64,000 bases of DNA, taken from Pseudonocardia alni (GTDB lineage: Bacteria > Actinomycetota > Actinomycetes > Mycobacteriales > Pseudonocardiaceae). The translations under genes were made by a program, and so were the position numbers. The notes under the pieces were generated by a model. It saw nothing but the letters and a program-made list of their open reading frames with translations. It had not been told where the DNA came from and did no database searches. The stretch covers positions 5,518,001 to 5,582,000 of the forward strand of contig NZ_PHUJ01000003.1 in NCBI RefSeq assembly GCF_002813375.1. Direction: 5' to 3'. Within the stretch, counting starts at the first letter, position 1; each line of letters opens with the position of its first letter. Below, piece by piece: positions 7,825 through 16,846 of the stretch.

Positions 7825-8850
7825 GTGCTGTCACGTGCTCTCCGTCCACTCGCCGTCGCGCTGGCGCTCGCGCTGGCCCTGTCCGGCTGCGCCGCGGAGG
7901 ACGGCTCCGGCGGCTCCGCCGGGGGCGGGCCGATCCGCGTCGCGCTGGACTGGACGCCGAACACCAACCACATCGGGCTGTTCGCCGCCCAGCAGGCGGG
8001 CTACTTCCGCGACGCCGGCCTCGACGTCGAGTTCCTGCCCTACAACCAGACCTCGCCGGACACCCTGGTCGGTTCCGGCGCCGCGGACTTCGGCGTGGGC
8101 TTCCAGGACTCCTTCACGTTCTCGAAGGCCGCGGGCGCCGACATCACCTCGGTGATGGCGATCCTGCAGCACTGGGCGACCGAGATCGCGGTGCGCTCCG
8201 ACCGCACCGACATCCGGCGCCCGCGCGACCTCGACGGCAAGATCTACGCCGGATTCGGCGGGCCCGGTGAGAACCAGAAGATGCAGGCCGTGATCCGGGC
8301 CGACGGCGGGCGCGGCGACTTCCGCACCGAGGTCCTGTCCACCGCGGCCTACGAGGCGCTCTACTCCGGCCAGGCCGACTTCACCGAGCCGTTCGTCAAC
8401 GTCGAGGGCATCGAGGCGCAGCTGCGGGGCGAGCCGATCCGCACCTTCCGTTACACCGACTACGGCTTCCCGGACTCCTACAACGTGCTGCTGCTGGGCA
8501 ACTCGACCTGGCTGCGCGACCACCCCGACCGGGCCCGTGCGTTCGTGCAGGCCGTCCAGAAGGGCTACGCGCTGGCCGCGCAGGATCCGGCGACCGCGGC
8601 CCGGATGCTGAAGGAGGCCAACCCCGGCGCGTTCACCTCCGACGCGCTGGTCGACCGGGGCGCACAGATGCTCAGCGAGCGTTTCCTGCGCGACACGCAG
8701 GGCCGCGTCGGGTTCCAGACCCCGCAGCAGTGGGCCGGGTTCTCCGGGTTCCTCTACGACACGGGCACCGTCGCGGGGCCGGACGGCGCCCCGGTGCGGC
8801 AGAAGCCGGACTTCTCGACCTGGTTCACCAACGACTACCTGGCACCGTGA
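7825..8850 (+). CDS. Thiamine-precursor (HMP-type) ABC transporter, solute-binding lipoprotein
   Basis: This 341-residue NMT1/THI5-like binding protein would capture a pyrimidine precursor of thiamine outside the membrane. A lipoprotein signal peptide is clear (LAVALALALALSGC, with Cys as the lipidation site near residue 22). The mature protein begins with the family motif RVALDWTPNTNHIGLFAA and contains GYFRDAGLDVEFLPY. The start is GTG 7825, whose ribosome site lies inside the TPP riboswitch. The stop overlaps the next gene's start as GTGA, so the three importer genes are translationally coupled. The riboswitch context strongly supports a thiamine-related substrate; whether it is HMP, formyl-aminopyrimidine or thiamine itself is inferred from the family. 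Confidence 0.92.
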   Translation: MLSRALRPLAVALALALALSGCAAEDGSGGSAGGGPIRVALDWTPNTNHIGLFAAQQAGYFRDAGLDVEFLPYNQTSPDTLVGSGAADFGVGFQDSFTFSKAAGADITSVMAILQHWATEIAVRSDRTDIRRPRDLDGKIYAGFGGPGENQKMQAVIRADGGRGDFRTEVLSTAAYEALYSGQADFTEPFVNVEGIEAQLRGEPIRTFRYTDYGFPDSYNVLLLGNSTWLRDHPDRARAFVQAVQKGYALAAQDPATAARMLKEANPGAFTSDALVDRGAQMLSERFLRDTQGRVGFQTPQQWAGFSGFLYDTGTVAGPDGAPVRQKPDFSTWFTNDYLAP

Positions 8851-9614
8851 TCCGCCGGCTGTGGCCGGCCGCGGCGCTGGTCACCGTCCTGCTGGTCGCC
8901 TGGCAGGTCGCGGTCACCGTCGACGGCGCCCGCCCCCAGGTGCTGCCCTCGCCGCTGCGGGTGGTCGAGCAGGGCTGGGCGTTCCGGGCCGAGCTGTGGG
9001 CGAACACGCTGCCGACGGTCCAGGTGACGCTGATCGGGTTCACCGTCTCGATGGTGCTGGCCTGGGCGGCCGCGGTCGCGGTGGACTTCTCGCCGTGGCT
9101 GCGCCGGGCGCTGACCCCGCTGCTGGTGGCCTCGCAGACGCTGCCGGTGGTCGCGATCGCCCCGCTGCTCATCATCTGGTTCGGGTTCGGCCTGCTGCCG
9201 AAGGTGCTGGTCATCGCGCTGGTGACGTTCTTCCCGGTGGCGGTCGGGCTGATCGAGGGCTTCGCCGCGACCGACCGGTCCGCGACCGCGCTGCTGCGGT
9301 CGATGGGGGCCTCGCGCTGGCAGCGGTTCCGCTACGTGCGGCTGCCCGGGGCGCTGCCGTCGTTCTTCACGGCGCTGCGGATCGCGATCACCTACGCCGT
9401 CACCGGGGCGATCTTCGCCGAGTACGTCGGCGCCCGGGCCGGCCTGGGGATCTTCATGCAGCTGCAGAAGAACCAGTTCCGCACCGACCTGGTGCTCGCG
9501 GCCGTCGGCGTGACCGCGGTGCTGTCGGTGACGCTGTTCGCGCTGACCTTCCTGCTGCAGCGCCTGGTCACGCCCTGGTACGTGGCCGACCACGACGGAC
9601 ACGGTGCGCGGTGA
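8847..9614 (+). CDS. Thiamine-precursor ABC transporter, permease
   Basis: This 255-residue membrane protein belongs to the BPD_transp_1 family. About six hydrophobic helices are seen, starting with LWPAAALVTVLLVAWQVAV. The EAA loop that docks onto the ATPase lies around ALLRSMGASRWQRFRYVRLP. The start GTG 8847 overlaps the stop of the binding-protein gene (GTGA), and its own stop overlaps the ATPase start in the same way. It forms the channel of the TPP-riboswitch-controlled importer. Confidence 0.92.
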   Translation: MIRRLWPAAALVTVLLVAWQVAVTVDGARPQVLPSPLRVVEQGWAFRAELWANTLPTVQVTLIGFTVSMVLAWAAAVAVDFSPWLRRALTPLLVASQTLPVVAIAPLLIIWFGFGLLPKVLVIALVTFFPVAVGLIEGFAATDRSATALLRSMGASRWQRFRYVRLPGALPSFFTALRIAITYAVTGAIFAEYVGARAGLGIFMQLQKNQFRTDLVLAAVGVTAVLSVTLFALTFLLQRLVTPWYVADHDGHGAR

Positions 9615-10339
9615 AGGTCGTGGTGAGTGACCTGTCGGTCTCCTACGGCTACCTGCCGGTGCTGTCCGGGGTGAACCTGGACGTCGCGCCGGGGGAGTTC
9701 GTGACGCTCGTCGGGCCGTCGGGGTGCGGCAAGTCGACGCTGTTCGGGGCCCTGGCGGGCATCCTCGACGGGGCGACGGTGACCGGCGGGATCGAGGTCG
9801 ACGGCGGCCCGGTGCGCGGCGCCCCGTTCGGCCTGATGCCCCAGCAGGACCTGCTGTTCCCGTGGCGCACCGTGCTCGACAACACCACCCTCGGGCTGGA
9901 GGTCGCCGGCGTGGGGCGCCGCGAGGCCCGCGAGCGTGCCCGCGCGCTGTTCGAGCCGTTCGGGCTGGCCGGCTTCGAGGACGTCCGCCCGGGTGCGCTG
10001 TCGGGCGGCATGCGCCAGCGCGCGGCGCTCCTGCGCACCGTCGTCGGGGGGCGCGAGGTGCTGCTGCTCGACGAGCCGTTCGGTGCGCTGGACGCGCTCA
10101 CCCGGACCGCGATGCAGGACTGGCTGGAGTCGGTGCGCGCCCGCTACGGCTGGACGACGGTCCTGATCACCCACGACGTGCGGGAGGCGGCCCTGCTGTC
10201 GGACCGGGTGCTGGTCTTCTCGCCGCGCCCGGCGACCGTGGTGCGGGAGGTCGTCGTCGACGCCGGGCGGCCGCGCAGCCGTACCGACCCGACCCTGGCC
10301 GCGGTCGAGGCGGACCTGCTGGAGACCCTGCGCGGCTGA
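9611..10339 (+). CDS. Thiamine-precursor ABC transporter, ATPase
   Basis: This 242-residue NrtD/TauB/SsuB-type ATPase powers the importer. Walker A is GPSGCGKST (about 36-44), the Q-loop is in LMPQQDLLFPWRTVLDN, the signature motif is a variant GALSGGMRQRAALLRT, Walker B is VLLLDEPFGALDALT, and the switch His is in TVLITHDVREA. All ATPase motifs are intact. The GTG start overlaps the permease stop. The operon ends here, and no clear hairpin was noted directly after the stop. Confidence 0.93.
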   Translation: MKVVVSDLSVSYGYLPVLSGVNLDVAPGEFVTLVGPSGCGKSTLFGALAGILDGATVTGGIEVDGGPVRGAPFGLMPQQDLLFPWRTVLDNTTLGLEVAGVGRREARERARALFEPFGLAGFEDVRPGALSGGMRQRAALLRTVVGGREVLLLDEPFGALDALTRTAMQDWLESVRARYGWTTVLITHDVREAALLSDRVLVFSPRPATVVREVVVDAGRPRSRTDPTLAAVEADLLETLRG

Positions 10340-10520
10340 GGGGGATCGACCCCGGGGGCGGGGACCGGTGGTCGCCGCCCGCCACGGCGTTCCGGTGCCG
10401 TTGCGGCCGTCCGGATCGTGCCGCAGGGCAACAAAGTCGATGTTCGTGACCGGATCGTGATGACGAAAGGGGAACTCTCTCGATTCAGAAGGCTGTCGCG
10501 GACCCTGTTCCGCCCAATAC

Positions 10521-10535
10521 GTTGGCGCTCGCAAC
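10521..10535. promoter_or_regulatory. Putative operator before the sugar importer
   Basis: The 251-bp gap before the binding-protein gene is less GC-rich than the rest and holds the imperfect dyad GTTGGCGCTCGCAAC about 56 bp upstream of the ATG at 10591. A ROK regulator closes this operon, and ROK proteins usually bind such upstream dyads, so this is a candidate site. No second copy was identified to support it. Confidence 0.35.
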
Positions 10536-10590
10536 ATTCACCCGTTCGTGATCATGCGAGCGGTCCACAACGTGGTGGAGGGAGACCCCG

Positions 10591-11736
10591 ATGGGGGCAC
10601 GGAACACGGGGCGCGGTCCCCGGCTGCGTCGGGCGGTCGCGGCGGCGGGTCTCGGCCTGCTGCTGGCCGTCGCGGGCTGCGGACAGAACAGCGCGGGCGG
10701 CGGCGGGGAGTCCGCGGGCGGCTCCGGCGACTCCGGCGGCGGGGTGAAGGTCGGGGTGATCCTCCCCGAGACCGACTCCTCGGCACGCTGGGAGGGCTTC
10801 GACAAGCCCATGCTGGACAAGGCGCTGCGCGCCGAGGGCATGGACCCCGACATCCAGAACGCCCAGGGCGACGAGCAGAAGTTCTCCACCCTGGCCGACG
10901 GGATGATCTCCAGCGGCGTCAAGGTCATGATCATCGCATCGATCAGCAGCGACGGCGGGACCGCCGTCGCCCAGAAGGCCAAGGCCCAGGGCATCCCGGT
11001 CATCGACTACGACCGGCTCAACCTCGGCGGCGTCAGCGACTACTACGTCTCCTTCGACAACGAGAAGGTCGGCGCCCTGCAGGGCGAGGGCCTGGTCCAG
11101 GGCATCGGCGACAAGCCGGGCGCCCAGGTCATCGAGATCGAGGGCGCGCCGACCGACAACAACGCGACCCTGTTCTACAACGGCCAGCAGACCGTGCTGA
11201 AGCCCAAGTACGAGTCCGGGGCGCTGAAGCTGGTGCAGAGCCAGAAGATCGACAAGTGGGACAACCAGGTCGGCGGCACCACCTTCGAGCAGATCCTCAC
11301 CGGTAACGGCGGCAAGGTCGACGGCGTCGTCGCCGCCAACGACGGCCTCGCCGGCGCCATCGTCACGGTGCTGGCCAAGTACGGCCTGAACGGCAAGGTC
11401 GTGGTCACCGGCCAGGACGCCACCGCCGACGGGCTCGCCGCGATCCTGCGCGGGGACCAGTACATGACGGTGTTCAAGCCGATCGAGCAGGAGGCCGAGG
11501 CCGCCGCGAAGCTCGCCGGTGCCCTGGCCAAGGGCGACACCGCGGCCGCCGACGGCGTCGCCACCCAGACGGTCGAGGACCCGAAGGGCGACCGCGACGT
11601 CAAGTCGGTGCTGCTCGAGCCGCAGCTCATCACCAAGGACTCGGTCAAGAAGGTCACCGACGCCGGCTACGTCAAGGCTTCGGAGATCTGCAACGCCGAG
11701 ACCCAGGCCGCCTGCGGCCAGCTCGGCATCAAGTAG
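10591..11736 (+). CDS. Sugar ABC transporter substrate-binding lipoprotein (XylF/RbsB type)
   Basis: This 381-residue periplasmic-binding-protein-1-like lipoprotein probably binds a monosaccharide outside the membrane. The signal peptide ends in the lipobox LLLAVAGC (Cys about residue 30), followed by a Gly/Ser-rich linker. The sugar-binding domain starts at VKVGVILPETDSSARWEGFD. Segments such as GIPVIDYDRLNLGG and VDGVVAANDGLAGAIV match the xylose-binding (XylF) branch. The ATG follows a GGAGGGAGA ribosome site. It is first of an operon with an ATPase, a permease and a ROK repressor. Xylose is suggested by similarity but not proven. Confidence 0.88.
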   Translation: MGARNTGRGPRLRRAVAAAGLGLLLAVAGCGQNSAGGGGESAGGSGDSGGGVKVGVILPETDSSARWEGFDKPMLDKALRAEGMDPDIQNAQGDEQKFSTLADGMISSGVKVMIIASISSDGGTAVAQKAKAQGIPVIDYDRLNLGGVSDYYVSFDNEKVGALQGEGLVQGIGDKPGAQVIEIEGAPTDNNATLFYNGQQTVLKPKYESGALKLVQSQKIDKWDNQVGGTTFEQILTGNGGKVDGVVAANDGLAGAIVTVLAKYGLNGKVVVTGQDATADGLAAILRGDQYMTVFKPIEQEAEAAAKLAGALAKGDTAAADGVATQTVEDPKGDRDVKSVLLEPQLITKDSVKKVTDAGYVKASEICNAETQAACGQLGIK

Positions 11737-11811
11737 GACCCGCAGCCGGACCGGGCCGCGGCGGAGACCCCGCCGCGGCCCGGCCGACGCCCACGTGGAA
11801 GGTGCCCGAAA

Positions 11812-12585
11812 GTGGCCGACCCCATCCTCTCCCTGCGCGGTGTGTCGAAGAGCTTCGGCGCCGTGCAGGTCCTGCACGACGTCGACCTGACCGTGCGCGC
11901 CGGCGAGGTCACCGCGCTCGTCGGCGACAACGGCGCGGGTAAGTCCACCCTGGTCAAGTGCGTCGCGGGTATCCACCCGATCGACTCCGGCGAGGTCCTG
12001 TTCGAAGGGGCGCCGGTGACCGTCGCCGGGCCGTCGGACGCCTCCCGGCTCGGCATCGAGGTCGTCTACCAGGACCTCGCGCTGGCCGACAACCTCGACA
12101 TCGTCCAGAACATGTTCCTCGGTCGCGAGCGCGGCCGCTCCTGGATGCTCGACGAGGGCTCGATGGAGCAGGCCGCGCGCGACACCCTCGCGTCGCTCTC
12201 GGTCCGCACCGTCACCTCGGTCCGGACCCCGGTCGCGTCGCTGTCCGGCGGGCAGCGCCAGACCGTCGCCATCGCCAAGGCGGTGCTCTGGGACTCGCGC
12301 GTCGTGCTGCTCGACGAGCCGACCGCGGCGCTCGGCGTCGCCCAGACCCGCCAGGTGCTCGACCTCGTGCGACGCCTGGCCGAGCAGGGCCTCGGCGTCG
12401 TGCTCATCAGCCACAACATGGCCGACGTGTTCGAGGTGTCCGACCGGATCGCCTGCCTCTACCTCGGCCGGATGGTCGCGCAGGTCCCGACCCGCGAGGT
12501 CACCCACTCCGACGTCGTCCAGCTCATCACCGCGGGCCGCTCCGGCGAGCTCGGGCTGCCGCGGCCCGAGCAGGCGGTGACCTGA
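11812..12585 (+). CDS. Sugar ABC transporter ATPase, single-domain (FrcA-like)
   Basis: This 257-residue ATPase has Walker A GDNGAGKST (about 43-51), signature LSGGQRQTVAIAKAVL, Walker B VVLLDEPTAALG and switch His in VVLISHNMADVF. Ribose/xylose importers usually use a double-length ATPase (about 500 residues, RbsA/XylG). This one has a single nucleotide-binding domain, as in the FrcA subgroup, so two copies must assemble per transporter. The start is GTG 11812. The stop overlaps an ATG (12585), which is an alternative start for the permease. Confidence 0.9.
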   Translation: MADPILSLRGVSKSFGAVQVLHDVDLTVRAGEVTALVGDNGAGKSTLVKCVAGIHPIDSGEVLFEGAPVTVAGPSDASRLGIEVVYQDLALADNLDIVQNMFLGRERGRSWMLDEGSMEQAARDTLASLSVRTVTSVRTPVASLSGGQRQTVAIAKAVLWDSRVVLLDEPTAALGVAQTRQVLDLVRRLAEQGLGVVLISHNMADVFEVSDRIACLYLGRMVAQVPTREVTHSDVVQLITAGRSGELGLPRPEQAVT

Positions 12586-12635
12586 TGGCCCCCCACCCCG
12601 ATCCGTCCGGCCCCGCCGGCCCGGGAGGAGACACC

Positions 12636-14087
12636 GTGACCGAACGGACGCCCGCGCCCGAGCAGGAGCAGAGCGCGGCCCGCCGGGCGAACCCCGGTAA
12701 CCGGGCCGCCGACTTCGGCATCGACACCACCGCCCGCACCACCCGCGAGGCGATCACGACGTACTTGCGCGGCCTGCGTGGCGGTGACCTGGGCTCGCTG
12801 CCGGCGCTGCTCGGCCTGGCCGCGCTGTTCGTGCTGTTCAGCGTGCTGGACTCGGGCGGCACCTTCCCGAGCCTGCTCAACCTGGCGAACCTGCTCCAGC
12901 AGGGCGCCGGCCCGACCATCATCGCGATGGGTCTGGTGTTCGTGCTGCTCACCGGGGAGATCGACCTGGCCGCCGGTACGGCGTCCGGGCTGGCGGCGGC
13001 ATTGATGGCACTGCACCTGATGAGCGACGGCAACGTGCTCGGCGCCACCGGCACCACCGTGTTCGTGCTCCTCGTGGCGGTGATGCTGGCCGGTGCCGTG
13101 CTCGCCGCGCTGGTCCGGGTGTGGGCCGGGTCGGTGATCAGCCTGCTCACCGCGGTCGTGCTCGTGATCGGGGTCCCGGCGAACGCGTTCACCGTGATGG
13201 GGCTCGCCGTCGGCGTCGGGGTGGTGATCGGCTGCCTCACCGGGTTCCTCGTGGCCCGGATCGGGATGCCGTCGTTCGTCGTGACGCTGGCGTTGTTCAT
13301 CACGTGGCAGGGCGTGATCCTGCAGCTCATCGGCGACGGCGGCACCATCGCGCTGCGCGACCCCTTGATCAACGCCGTGGCGAACGGCAATCTCTCGGTC
13401 ACGGCGTCCTGGGTGCTGTTCGTGGTCGTCGCCGGCGGCTACGCGGCCGTCCAGGTGGTGCGCCTGCGGACCCGGCGCCGCGGCGGACTGGTCGCGCCGC
13501 CGACGGGGCTGGTCGCACTCAAGATCGGAGCGGTGGTGGTGCTCGGCGGGCTGGTGACGTTCGCACTCGTGCAGGACCGCTCGCCCGGCGTCATCGCGAT
13601 CGCCGGGATCCCCTACGTCGTCCCGGTGGTGCTGGTGCTGCTCGTCGCGGGCACCTGGGTGCTCGACCGGACCCGGTTCGGCCGGCACGTCTACGCCGTC
13701 GGCGGCAACCGGGAGGCCGCGCGCCGGGCCGGGATCGACGTCGCCCGCATCCGGGCGTCGGTGTTCGTCATCTCCACCGCCTTCGCCGCGATCGGCGCGA
13801 TCGTCTACTCGTCGAAGATCGGGTCGGTGAACCCGGCGGCCGGTGGCGGCAACACCCTGTTGTTCGCGGTCGGCGCCGCGGTCATCGGGGGCACGTCGCT
13901 GTTCGGCGGCCGCGGCCGCATCAGCAACGCCGTCATCGGCGGCACGGTGCTCGCCACGGTGCAGAACGGTCTGGGCCTGCTCAAGCAGCCCGCCGCCGTC
14001 GTGTTCGTGGTGACCGGCCTGGTGCTGCTGCTCGCGGCCGGTGTCGACGTGGCGTCACGGCGCCGGGCGGCGGCCAGCGGCCGGTGA
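12636..14087 (+). CDS. Sugar ABC transporter permease (XylH/RbsC type)
   Basis: This membrane protein of about 483 residues belongs to the BPD_transp_2 family, with ten or more hydrophobic helices. Family features include LANLLQQGAGPTIIAMG, LTGEIDLAAGTASG and GTSLFGGRGRISNAVIGG near the C-terminus. The GTG at 12636 is preferred because a GGGAGGAG ribosome site lies six bases upstream; the ATG at 12585, overlapping the ATPase stop, would add 17 Pro/Gly-rich residues. An inserted hydrophilic loop around LRTRRRGGLVAPPTG is typical of the longer XylH branch. The stop lies one base before the ROK gene start. Confidence 0.88.
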   Translation: MTERTPAPEQEQSAARRANPGNRAADFGIDTTARTTREAITTYLRGLRGGDLGSLPALLGLAALFVLFSVLDSGGTFPSLLNLANLLQQGAGPTIIAMGLVFVLLTGEIDLAAGTASGLAAALMALHLMSDGNVLGATGTTVFVLLVAVMLAGAVLAALVRVWAGSVISLLTAVVLVIGVPANAFTVMGLAVGVGVVIGCLTGFLVARIGMPSFVVTLALFITWQGVILQLIGDGGTIALRDPLINAVANGNLSVTASWVLFVVVAGGYAAVQVVRLRTRRRGGLVAPPTGLVALKIGAVVVLGGLVTFALVQDRSPGVIAIAGIPYVVPVVLVLLVAGTWVLDRTRFGRHVYAVGGNREAARRAGIDVARIRASVFVISTAFAAIGAIVYSSKIGSVNPAAGGGNTLLFAVGAAVIGGTSLFGGRGRISNAVIGGTVLATVQNGLGLLKQPAAVVFVVTGLVLLLAAGVDVASRRRAAASGR

Positions 14088-14088
14088 C

Positions 14089-15261
14089 ATGACCCAGCCC
14101 GGATCGGGGACCCGGCCCGACGACGCGCGCCGGCACAACCGGGCCGTCCTATTGCGCCGGCTGCACGTCGAGGGTCCCTGCACCCGCGCGACGCTGGCCG
14201 GCGAGCTCGGCCTCAACCGCAGCACGATCAAGGCGGTGGTGGACGGGCTCGCCGAGGCGGGCGTCGTCACCGAGGCCGTCCCGGCCCAGCGCTCCGGGGC
14301 CGGGCGGCCGTCGCTGCTGGTGCTGCCCGACCCGCAGGCGGCGGTGGTGCTCGCCGTCGACATCCGGGTCGAGCAGGTCGCGCTGGCGATGGTCGGCATC
14401 GGCGGCCAGATCCTGGGCCGGCACAGCTGGAACCTGCACCGCACCACCCGGCTGCCCGGCGAGGTGATCACCCACCTCGCCGAGTCCGCCGCCCTGCTGC
14501 GCGACGAGCTGGGCGTCGCCGAGCAGGCGGTCGGGGTCTCGGTGCCCGGCGTCGTGCGGCGCTCCGACGGCTTCGTGCACGAGGCGCCCAACCTCGGCTG
14601 GCGCGACGTCGAGCTGGGGGCCCGGCTCGCCGCCGTCCTCGCCCGGCCGGTGCAGGTCGCCAACGACGCGGAGGCCGGCGCACTCGCCGAGCACCTGCGC
14701 GGGATCGGCCGGGACGTCGCCGACATGGTCTACCTCTCGGCCGACGTCGGCGTCGGCGGCGGCGTGGTGTCCGGCGGGCAGCCGCTGCGCGGCACCGGCG
14801 GCTACGTCGGCGAGCTCGGTCACCTCATGGTCCGCCCGGACGGGCGGGAGTGCTTCTGCGGCTCGCACGGCTGCTGGGAGACCGAGGTGGGCGAGCCCGC
14901 GCTGTGCCGCGCGCTCGGCCTGCCCGAGGACACCCCGCGCGGGGTGCTCGTCGCGGAGCTGCGCGACCTGGCCGTCGTGCCGGGCCGGGCCGACCGGCTG
15001 CTGGAGGGTTACGCCGGGTGGATGACCGCCGGGCTGGTGACAGTGGTGAACATGCTGGCCCCCGAGCTCGTCGTGCTGGGCGACCTGTTTGGCGCGCTGC
15101 CGCCCTCGGTGGTCGAGCGGATCGGGTCCGAGCTGCGCCGGCGCAGCCTGGTGAGCCGGGCCGCGGGCGGGACCCGGCTCGCGGTCTCTCCGCTCGGCCG
15201 CGACGGCGCGCTGGTCGGCGCGGCCGAGATCGCGTTCGAGCCGGTGCTGGCGGCGGTCTGA
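14089..15261 (+). CDS. ROK-family transcriptional regulator
   Basis: This 390-residue protein combines an N-terminal winged helix-turn-helix (LLRRLHVEGPCTRATLAGEL, then GLNRSTIKAVVDGLAEAGVV) with a C-terminal ROK sugar-kinase-like domain. The ROK zinc site is visible as ECFCGSHGCWETE, and GTGGYVGELGH matches the family signature. XylR/NagC-type members bind a sugar and release DNA. The gene starts one base after the permease stop, so it is part of the sugar-importer operon and most likely controls it. The ATG at 14089 fits family length. Confidence 0.9.
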   Translation: MTQPGSGTRPDDARRHNRAVLLRRLHVEGPCTRATLAGELGLNRSTIKAVVDGLAEAGVVTEAVPAQRSGAGRPSLLVLPDPQAAVVLAVDIRVEQVALAMVGIGGQILGRHSWNLHRTTRLPGEVITHLAESAALLRDELGVAEQAVGVSVPGVVRRSDGFVHEAPNLGWRDVELGARLAAVLARPVQVANDAEAGALAEHLRGIGRDVADMVYLSADVGVGGGVVSGGQPLRGTGGYVGELGHLMVRPDGRECFCGSHGCWETEVGEPALCRALGLPEDTPRGVLVAELRDLAVVPGRADRLLEGYAGWMTAGLVTVVNMLAPELVVLGDLFGALPPSVVERIGSELRRRSLVSRAAGGTRLAVSPLGRDGALVGAAEIAFEPVLAAV

Positions 15262-15305
15262 CGGAGAGCGGGCCGGACGGCACCGCTCCCGGCGTCCCGG
15301 CGGGC

Positions 15306-15968
15306 TCAGGCCAGGTGGCCGGCCAGCTCGGGCAGCGCGCCGACGGTGAAGGTCGGTGGGCTGAGGTACCCGGGCCAGGTGTCGCCGTGGCGGTCCAGCC
15401 AGGCCGTCGCCATTCCGGCCCGGGCGGCGCCGTGGAGGTCCCACGGGTGCACCGCGACCATCACCGACTCGGCCGCGTCGACCCCGCAGGTCCGCAGCGC
15501 ATACGCGTAGGAGGCGGGAGCCGGCTTCCAGATCCCGGCGTCCTCCACCGACAGCACCGCGTCGAACTGCTCGCGCAGGCCGTGGTCGCCGAGCAGCCGC
15601 TCGGCCACCGACGCGGCGCCGTTCGACAGCGTCACCAGCCGCAGCCCCGCGGACCGCAGTGCCGCGACCCCGCCGTGGACGTCGTCGTGCACCGGCAGCT
15701 CCAGGAACCCGTCGACGACGTGCCGCGCGCCCGCGTCGGGGTCGGCGACCCCGTGCCGGCGCAGCAGCCCGGCCGCGGTCGCCCTCGCCAGCTCGGCGAA
15801 GGGCGTCAGCTCCCCACCGGCGGCCTGCGCCATGCCCTCGCGCAGGGTCGCGGCGAACCACAGCGGCCCGAGCCCCTCCGGAGCGCCCAGCGCGGCGAAC
15901 CGGGCCCCCATCGGGGTCAGGTCCGACAGGGTCTCGTTGACGTCGAACACCACGGTCGTGATCGCCAT
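15306..15968 (-). CDS. Haloacid dehalogenase type II-like HAD hydrolase
   Basis: This 220-residue HAD-superfamily protein has the nucleophile motif VVFDVNETLSD (residues 6-16), with Asn at the position that is Asp in HAD phosphatases, as is usual in the dehalogenase branch. Motif II is LVTLSNGA, the lysine is in GIWKPAPASYAYAL, and the final acidic motif lies in MVAVHPWDLHGA. The expected reaction is hydrolytic dehalogenation of a 2-haloacid, but many such proteins have other substrates. It is divergent from cobK with only 18 bp between starts, and convergent with the ROK gene. Confidence 0.82.
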   Translation of the reverse strand: MAITTVVFDVNETLSDLTPMGARFAALGAPEGLGPLWFAATLREGMAQAAGGELTPFAELARATAAGLLRRHGVADPDAGARHVVDGFLELPVHDDVHGGVAALRSAGLRLVTLSNGAASVAERLLGDHGLREQFDAVLSVEDAGIWKPAPASYAYALRTCGVDAAESVMVAVHPWDLHGAARAGMATAWLDRHGDTWPGYLSPPTFTVGALPELAGHLA

Positions 15969-15986
15969 CCCCCTACCCTCACAGGT

Positions 15987-16742
15987 GTGAGCGCTCCCCG
16001 CACGGTGCTGGTCCTCGGAGGAACGACCGAGGGCCGGGCCGCGGCCGCCGCGCTGGCAGGCCGGGACGATGTCCGGGTCGTGTCGTCCCTGGCCGGGGCG
16101 GTGCGCAGCCCGGCCCTGCCCGACGGCGAGGTCCGCATCGGTGGGTTCGGCGGTGCCGAGGGGCTGGCCGCGCACCTGCGCGCCGAGCGGGTCGCGGCGG
16201 TGCTCGACGCCACCCATCCGTTCGCCTCGACGATGACCGCGAACGCGGCCGCCGCCTGCGCGGGGACGGGGGTGCCGCTGGTCGTGCTGCGCCGGCCGGG
16301 CTGGTCGCCCGCGCCGGGGGACCGGTGGCACCGGGTCGCCTCGGTCGCCGCCGCCGCGGCCGCGCTGCCCGGCCTGCTCCCCGGCCCGGCCGGGCGGGTC
16401 CTGCTGACGACCGGCCGCGGGGGACTGGCGCACTTCGCGGCTGTCGACGCGGCGTTCTGGATCCGTGCGGTCGACCCGCCCGACGGCCCGCTGCCCGCCC
16501 GGCACGAGCTGCTGCTCGACCGGGGCCCGTTCGCCCTCGACGGCGAGCGCGCCCTGTTCGAGGCCGTGGTCCCGCACGTGCTGGTCACCAAGGACTCCGG
16601 CGGTGCGGCGACCGCGCCGAAGCTCACCGCGGCCCGGGAGCGCGGGGTGCCGGTCCTCGTCGTCGACCGGCCGCCGCTGCCCGGCGGGGTCGCGGTGGAG
16701 CCCACGGTGGACGCGGCGCTGGCCCGGCTGCTCGGGGACTGA
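15987..16742 (+). CDS. cobK: Precorrin-6A (cobalt-precorrin-6A) reductase
   Basis: This 251-residue CobK/CbiJ protein reduces precorrin-6A with NADPH in the corrin ring pathway in the cytoplasm. The N-terminus shows the family motif VLVLGGTTEGRAAAAAL. Downstream come VLDATHPFASTMTANAAAAC, LLTTGRGGLAHFA, and the C-terminal VTKDSGGAATAPKLTAA, all hallmark blocks. The length is typical. The start is GTG 15987. It is on the plus strand, while cobG-cobH-cobIJ lie 2.3 kb away on the minus strand, so the pathway is locally clustered but not a single operon. No riboswitch was seen upstream. Confidence 0.93.
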   Translation: MSAPRTVLVLGGTTEGRAAAAALAGRDDVRVVSSLAGAVRSPALPDGEVRIGGFGGAEGLAAHLRAERVAAVLDATHPFASTMTANAAAACAGTGVPLVVLRRPGWSPAPGDRWHRVASVAAAAAALPGLLPGPAGRVLLTTGRGGLAHFAAVDAAFWIRAVDPPDGPLPARHELLLDRGPFALDGERALFEAVVPHVLVTKDSGGAATAPKLTAARERGVPVLVVDRPPLPGGVAVEPTVDAALARLLGD

Positions 16743-16846
16743 TCACCAGGGGACCGGTCGCCCGTCCGGCGGACGACGGTGCGCGTCGCCAGTCGGGAGG
16801 GCACAGCCGGCTCCACCGGGAGGGCCGAGCGGTCCGCGGCCGGGTC

